From the NCBI GenBank assembly GCA_020348925.1, contig CP070758.1, positions 4,843,549-4,854,228 of the forward strand: a DNA stretch of 10,680 nucleotides. The letters run 5' to 3'. Source of the DNA: Gemmatimonadota bacterium. Its GTDB lineage: Bacteria; JBHIER01; G020348925. Position numbers and translations under genes: made by a program. This document shows, piece after piece, positions 6,735-10,680 of this stretch; within the stretch, counting starts at the first letter, position 1, and each line of letters begins with the position of its first letter. The notes beneath the pieces are model-generated. The model made no database searches, was not told the DNA's origin, and worked only from the letters and a program-made list of their open reading frames with translations.

Positions 6735-9575
6735 TCATGATGTCTCCAGTTTTTTCCTGGCATCTTTCAACTGTGCAATATCCTCATCGGCATCTTTCCA
6801 GATCTCTATAAATTTCTGAAAGTGTCTTCTTGCTTCTTCATTTTTTCGTTTTTTCTCGTAGACCCGGCCAAGCAGATAATAAGCTTGCGCATAACTTGGA
6901 TTGATATTGAAGACGTCGCGGAGTGTCTCTTCAGCTTTGTTCAGCTCTCCAATCTTTAAATAAGCTTCCCCCAATGCGCACATGAAAAAGGTTCGGTCCA
7001 GAGTGTTTATGTTTGACGCCCTTTTGAAATTCTCCACTGCTTGCTTGTGTAAACCTCTGCCGAGGAATAATTCACCTGAAAGTTGGTAATAATATGTTTT
7101 TGGATCTTCAGTTTTCGTTTTTTCTATGAGCTCTTTAATAACCATAACTTCAGATTCAGCCTTCTCAAATTCTTTATTCTTGACTAAAATCAGTCCCTGA
7201 ACCCAATGAGCCTCTATTAACGTGGAATCAAGTTCAAGCGCATGTCGACAGTCCAGAATAGCTTGTGGATATTCACACTTTAAATAATATTGCTTTCCCA
7301 TATGAAAGTGAGCGTCTGCCTTATCGGTCTTGCTGAGTGAAAGATCAAGAGATTTCTTAAAAAAACTGAGTGCTTGGTTATACATGCCCTTTGCCAGATA
7401 TGCCTCGCCAAGGAGTTTAGAAGTCAGAGGATTTTCAGGATTTATTTCTAAAGATCTTTGAAAGTTTACTATAGCTTCATCATAATTACCAGTTATTAGA
7501 TAGAAGTCACCCAGGACGATCAAGGGATAAAACTGATGTGGCAATCGACCGACATATTCTCTAAATGCCGCGTGAGCTTTTGTCACTTCTCCCTTCCTCA
7601 TATATGCATAACCCAGATACAAATAAATATTATAGAGCTTTCTCTCTTTTTCCATCGATGTGAGGTTGGAATAGTGAAGGGCACCCTTTCGGTCAAGTTC
7701 CAACACTTTTTCAAACTCTGAAATACCCTCCTCATGCATCAATTTTTTCTGATAGTAAATTATGCCGAGGTCGATGTGCGCAACGATGTCTTCCGGATTC
7801 ATGCGTATTAGTTTTTTATAATACTGAATTGCCAGGTCCCAATCGTGATTTATAAAGGCCTCCAGGGCGAGAATCTCAATCAGTTTTCGCTCAGCACATT
7901 TGCCGGAAAGTGACTTGAGTTTTTCAATCGTTTCCAATGCTTTTTCGCGCTCCTTAATGGAATAATAATGCCTTGCCAGGGCGTCATATGCTTCAATAAA
8001 AGTGGAGTCCAAAGCAACAGCCTTTTCTAAGTTATCAATGGCTTCCTGATGATTCATCCTGATTGCCGCTTCTCGTCCCGCGAAGTAGTATTCATATGCT
8101 TCCAAAGAAGTTGTCATATGTTTCGTTATATCCATTTTTTCTTTCTGAATTTCCTTAAGGGGAATTTCCATCCCACTTTTAATCTTGTCCGTAAGATCGT
8201 CGACCAAATGTCCTAAAATGCTGCCTTCACCCTTACCTGTAACTCTGAATGCTCTTACCTGGCTCTTTGTTTCAACATCGAGTACCTGCGCATTCACCAC
8301 GAAGGTATTGCCGCTTTTTGAAAGACCTCCAAGAACCATGAAACGAGCACCAGCCAGTCCGCACAGTTCAGCTCCCATGGAAGCATCAATGATTGTGGCA
8401 TCTTCATAACCAAGAGATTTCATAAGATCAAACATTGATTCGAAAGTCATGGCTTGCATAAACCTGGACTGATTAAGATCAGTAATCAGCATATCTGCTA
8501 AAACCTTACGAAGGTAATCATATTTGTTTTCGCCAGTTTGATTTTCGAAAAACATCACCCCTATTGGAATCTTCACGATTGTTTTTCGTTCATTAAAAAT
8601 CCAGATCTTTGTAATAATAACAAAAAAGATTGCCAGCAGGATCACTGGGACAATGCCCCACAAAACTTTTCTTATTCGTTTCCTTTCCCCAAATTGATAA
8701 TCTCTTTTTGGGGAAGGACCACTTTCAAAATCTTGTTTAACTCTCTTCAAATCTATTAGTAACTCATTCATGCTTTGATATCGGTTGTCAGGAATTTTTG
8801 CGAGAGTCTTTTGTATGATTTCAACGAGAGCTTTTGGCACATCCGGTCGAATGTTAGAAACAGGTTCCGGATTTTCATTCAAGATGGAATATACTATTGC
8901 GGCCTCGTAATCCCCCTGAAAGGGATGTCTCCCTGTGAGAAGTTCGTAGAGTACAATACCGAAGGAGAAAATATCGCTTCTGTGGTCCAACTTTTTGCTC
9001 GAAACCTGTTCCGGTGAAGAATAAGCCAGAGTTCCACTTGTAGTCCCTGCTTTTGTGATTCTTGCCCGACTCTTAAGCTTGGCCAGACCGAAGTCCATTA
9101 TTTTTACCTGACCCTTAGCTGTCTCCATAATATTGGCAGGTTTGATATCTCGATGGATTATTGCCATGTCATGTGCTTCTTTAAGCCCCTCAGAAACCTG
9201 GATAGCAATCTGGAGAGCGTCTTCAAGTGTTAAAGGGCCGCGTTGGATCTTTTTCTCCAAAGTCTCCCCGTCGTAATAAGCCATGACGATGAATATTTGT
9301 CCATTCTCAGGTTCCCCGGGAGCAGGCTTCGTCTCATCAATTTCGTAAATATTACAAATATTGGTATGCTCAATCGCTGATGACGTCTGAGCTTCTTGGA
9401 TAAAGCGTTCCTTGGCCTGAAGGTCGTTGGTCAACTCCGGTGATAAAAACTTTAGGGCTACGATACGCTTGAGCTTCGTATCCTCGGCCTTATACACAAC
9501 ACCCATGCCACCTTCACCGAGTTTTTCAAGAATCTTATAGTGGCCAATCGCTTTGCCGATTAGATTATTCATCAT
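6735..9575 (-). CDS. Transmembrane Ser/Thr protein kinase 1 with CsgG/FlgO-like and long TPR region
   Basis: A 946-residue Hanks-type kinase. The catalytic domain spans about residues 13-280: GEGGMG 20-25, K42, HRD 141-143 with K145 and N148, DFG 161-163, and an activation segment TTSGTLAYSSPEQ at 178-190, with Ser replacing the Met of the usual YMSPEQ. An 11-residue stretch KPAPGEPENGQ (83-93), mostly absent from the other three kinases, enlarges the loop near strands 4-5. A membrane helix lies at about 304-326. The next domain (about 336-466) opens IPIGVMFFENQTGE and contains GARFMVLGGLSKSGNTFVVNAQVLDV, which reads as a CsgG/FlgO-type fold rather than the COG5616-like domain of kinases 2 and 3. 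TPR repeats then run from about 490 to 925, at least ten by eye. The start is MM at 9575 or 9572 with only weak SD character (AAGG lies 12 bases upstream, inside a hairpin arm). It follows the ABM-domain gene by 64 bases. Confidence 0.95.
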   Translation of the reverse strand: MMNNLIGKAIGHYKILEKLGEGGMGVVYKAEDTKLKRIVALKFLSPELTNDLQAKERFIQEAQTSSAIEHTNICNIYEIDETKPAPGEPENGQIFIVMAYYDGETLEKKIQRGPLTLEDALQIAIQVSEGLKEAHDMAIIHRDIKPANIMETAKGQVKIMDFGLAKLKSRARITKAGTTSGTLAYSSPEQVSSKKLDHRSDIFSFGIVLYELLTGRHPFQGDYEAAIVYSILNENPEPVSNIRPDVPKALVEIIQKTLAKIPDNRYQSMNELLIDLKRVKQDFESGPSPKRDYQFGERKRIRKVLWGIVPVILLAIFFVIITKIWIFNERKTIVKIPIGVMFFENQTGENKYDYLRKVLADMLITDLNQSRFMQAMTFESMFDLMKSLGYEDATIIDASMGAELCGLAGARFMVLGGLSKSGNTFVVNAQVLDVETKSQVRAFRVTGKGEGSILGHLVDDLTDKIKSGMEIPLKEIQKEKMDITKHMTTSLEAYEYYFAGREAAIRMNHQEAIDNLEKAVALDSTFIEAYDALARHYYSIKEREKALETIEKLKSLSGKCAERKLIEILALEAFINHDWDLAIQYYKKLIRMNPEDIVAHIDLGIIYYQKKLMHEEGISEFEKVLELDRKGALHYSNLTSMEKERKLYNIYLYLGYAYMRKGEVTKAHAAFREYVGRLPHQFYPLIVLGDFYLITGNYDEAIVNFQRSLEINPENPLTSKLLGEAYLAKGMYNQALSFFKKSLDLSLSKTDKADAHFHMGKQYYLKCEYPQAILDCRHALELDSTLIEAHWVQGLILVKNKEFEKAESEVMVIKELIEKTKTEDPKTYYYQLSGELFLGRGLHKQAVENFKRASNINTLDRTFFMCALGEAYLKIGELNKAEETLRDVFNINPSYAQAYYLLGRVYEKKRKNEEARRHFQKFIEIWKDADEDIAQLKDARKKLETS

Positions 9576-9586
9576 TCTCTGTTTTG

Positions 9587-9619
9587 ACCTTAACCAAACC
9601 TTCAGGGTTTAGTTAAGGT
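9587..9619 (-). promoter_or_regulatory. Hairpin between the ABM gene and kinase 1
   Basis: A 14-bp stem, one pair being a G-U wobble in the minus-strand RNA, with a 5-base loop CTGAA. Arms are 9619-9606 and 9600-9587. No run of T follows it on the minus strand, so it is not a standard intrinsic terminator for the ABM gene. Its 3' arm contains the only AAGG near the kinase 1 start. It may act as a processing, stability or translation-control element, or as a partial terminator. Confidence 0.6.
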
Positions 9620-9639
9620 TTTACATACTAAATCCATTT

Positions 9640-10398
9640 TTACTGGAAGCTTCTGCCCGTCAACATATTATAGGTTTTCACTGCAGGATCCTCACTTGTT
9701 ACAACACGACTGCTATATTCCATCTCCAGGGCAGCCCTCCACTGATACACGTCCGCAAAAGTATGTTCAACCTTCTTCATCAGCTTTGCAAATATCATAC
9801 TATTTTCATATTCATCAACATCCTCTTTACTGTCCCAAATGGTTACCGAAATAGCTTCGCTCTCCTCCTCAATATTTTCCGTTAAAAAGGCATACCGACA
9901 ACCCTTCACACCGCGTAGCGTCGGTATAATCTCTTCGATATAAAGTTTGCTGAACTCCTCCATCTTCCCTGGTTTCACTTTTATCGATAAGATTCTCAGA
10001 TGCATCTTTGATGTTTTCTCATGATCGGGTATCTTCCCATCTGTATGGGCGATGGTAGGATAGGATTTTACCACAGGTTCTTCTGGAATGGGTTTATACT
10101 CCAATTCCAAATTCTTCGACAATTGAATTTTCCACTCTGAAGAATCGGACAAATACGGCTTCGCTTTTCCCAGAAGTTCTTGGAATACGCCGCTTTTTTC
10201 GTAGTCTTCCGCGTGTTCTTTCGAATCCCATAACGTCAATGAAACGCCTTCATTTCTTATGACTTCACTTTTTATTAGACAGGCGCACAGACAGCCCGGT
10301 ACAGTTTGAAGTCGAGGGATAATGCTCTCATCGTAGACCTGTCGAAGTTTTGACAACGAATCGGGTTTATATTTTGCCTGAACAAGCCGCATATACAT
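9640..10398 (-). CDS. Tandem ABM-fold (antibiotic biosynthesis monooxygenase-like) protein
   Basis: A 252-residue cytosolic-looking protein with no signal peptide or membrane segment, made of two copies of a dimeric alpha/beta-barrel (ABM-like) domain. Copy 1 (about 2-98) has IIPRLQTVPGC and LTLWDSKEHAEDYE; copy 2 (about 132-228) has IIPTLRGVKGC and VTIWDSKEDVDEYE. The tails also repeat: LELEY followed by PVVKSY, against LEMEY followed by PAVKTY, so the duplicated unit is about 130 residues. ABM-fold proteins include quinol monooxygenases, haem-degrading enzymes and many without known activity. The conserved WDSKE and end-of-domain Trp fit the fold, but I see no residues that fix an activity. 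Copy 1 carries a CLCAC cluster (C36, C38, C40) that copy 2 lacks except at its first position. The start is the ATG at 10398; M3 at 10392 is an alternative, and the RBS is only a purine-rich AAAGAAAAAG. It probably shares a transcript with kinase 1. Confidence 0.85.
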   Translation of the reverse strand: MYMRLVQAKYKPDSLSKLRQVYDESIIPRLQTVPGCLCACLIKSEVIRNEGVSLTLWDSKEHAEDYEKSGVFQELLGKAKPYLSDSSEWKIQLSKNLELEYKPIPEEPVVKSYPTIAHTDGKIPDHEKTSKMHLRILSIKVKPGKMEEFSKLYIEEIIPTLRGVKGCRYAFLTENIEEESEAISVTIWDSKEDVDEYENSMIFAKLMKKVEHTFADVYQWRAALEMEYSSRVVTSEDPAVKTYNMLTGRSFQ

Positions 10399-10424
10399 TT
10401 TCTTTTTCTTTCATTAAAATTATC

Positions 10425-10643
10425 TTAGGCTTTTTGGTTTTCAGCATCCAAATCCCATTCGAGAGGATTTTCGACAATATATTCTCTGATCTCTTCTAAT
10501 TCATTCTCGCCTCTAATAATATGTTCAAAATAGTTTCGTTGCCATTTAAAATACTCATATCCATTAGTTCTGCACCAACGTGTGACAGAAACCTTGTATG
10601 ATCGAATAATCGAGCCAATGGATTTGGGTATCGTTTTTGACAT
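10425..10643 (-). pseudogene. C-terminal fragment of REP-associated (RAYT/IS200-like) transposase
   Basis: A 72-residue open frame whose sequence (IGSIIRSYKVSVTRW, then WQRNYFEHIIR, then IREYIVENPLEWDLD) matches the C-terminal part of RAYT/Y1 single-strand transposases (COG1943). These are normally about 150-250 residues. The N-terminal half carrying the HUH metal-binding motif is missing. The tyrosine in REYIVENP (Y55) aligns, from memory, with the catalytic tyrosine of E. coli RAYT. In-frame stops lie directly upstream (TAA adjoining the ATG, TGA 18 bases before the ATG), so the reading frame does not extend, and there is no Shine-Dalgarno site. A remnant is the simplest reading. Translation from the ATG at 10643 as a short protein, or a frameshifted N-terminal half beyond the window edge, are the alternatives. 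It ends 26 bases before the ABM gene. Confidence 0.75.
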
Positions 10644-10654
10644 TTATGTTTTTG

Positions 10655-10680
10655 TAGAGGTTCAATATATTGACCCTCTA
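10655..10680. repeat. 26-base near-perfect palindrome at the window edge
   Basis: Two 13-base arms with no spacer, TAGAGGTTCAATA and TATTGACCCTCTA, mismatched at a single pair. The centre is between 10667 and 10668. It lies 11 bases upstream of the ATG of the transposase fragment and may extend past the window. It could be a RAYT-associated palindrome, an operator, or a hairpin at a transcript end. Confidence 0.7.

Noticed and set aside
6464-6763. 99-residue version of the small gene starting at the ATG at 6763
   Set aside because: It would overlap kinase 1 by 29 bases with no RBS at that ATG, and the added N-terminus is basic and unlike the rest. The GTG at 6664 has a near-ideal RBS.
976-9575. 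Kinases as part of an anti-phage defence system
   Set aside because: No nuclease, restriction, toxin or other defence partner gene is present. The TolB/TPR ectodomain architecture fits ordinary signalling, so the claim would rest on nothing but the presence of kinases.

Overview
All credible genes in this window lie on the minus strand. The window is dominated by four consecutive genes for large transmembrane Ser/Thr protein kinases with Hanks-type (eukaryotic-like) catalytic domains. In genetic order (high to low coordinates) the layout is: a short remnant of a REP-associated (RAYT/IS200-like) transposase (10643-10425); a tandem two-domain ABM-fold protein (10398-9640); kinase 1 (9575-6735); a 66-residue protein of unknown function with an unusually perfect ribosome binding site (6664-6464); a 227-base intergenic region with a plausible promoter and a structured 5' leader; then kinases 2 (6236-3606), 3 (3609-976) and 4 (979 to beyond base 1), joined by 4-base ATGA stop/start overlaps. 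Coding density is high and no stretch over 300 bases lacks a gene.

Each kinase has an N-terminal cytoplasmic catalytic domain of about 270 residues with all key residues intact. Each then has a juxtamembrane linker and a single membrane helix near residue 300, and the complete ones continue into a predicted extracytoplasmic part. In kinases 2 and 3 that part is a TolB-like domain (of the type also found in TPR-containing adenylate cyclases) plus about 400 residues of TPR-like helices. In kinase 1 it is a different, CsgG/FlgO-like domain followed by a long TPR array. Kinase 4 leaves the window just after its membrane segment. The array looks like serial duplication of one signalling module: the catalytic domain is conserved, the sensory part diverges, and one patch shared by kinases 3 and 4 is still about 96% identical in DNA.

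No marker gene fixes the organism. By eye the base composition is mid-40s % GC. Kinases opening with the pattern [19 protein letters not shown] and carrying TolB/TPR ectodomains are, from general knowledge, abundant in uncultured FCB-related phyla (Zixibacteria, KSB1, Calditrichota, Marinimicrobia, Latescibacterota) and in Acidobacteriota. That placement is inference only.

The points most worth a second look are: the translationally coupled tandem kinase array, in which the conserved C-terminal tail of one kinase doubles as the Shine-Dalgarno site of the next; the homogenised patch between kinases 3 and 4; the small gene with a near-ideal RBS flanked by a 23-base inverted repeat; competing RNA hairpins in the leader of the kinase 2-3-4 operon; and the transposase fragment that keeps the tyrosine half but not the HUH half, directly preceded by a 26-base palindrome.
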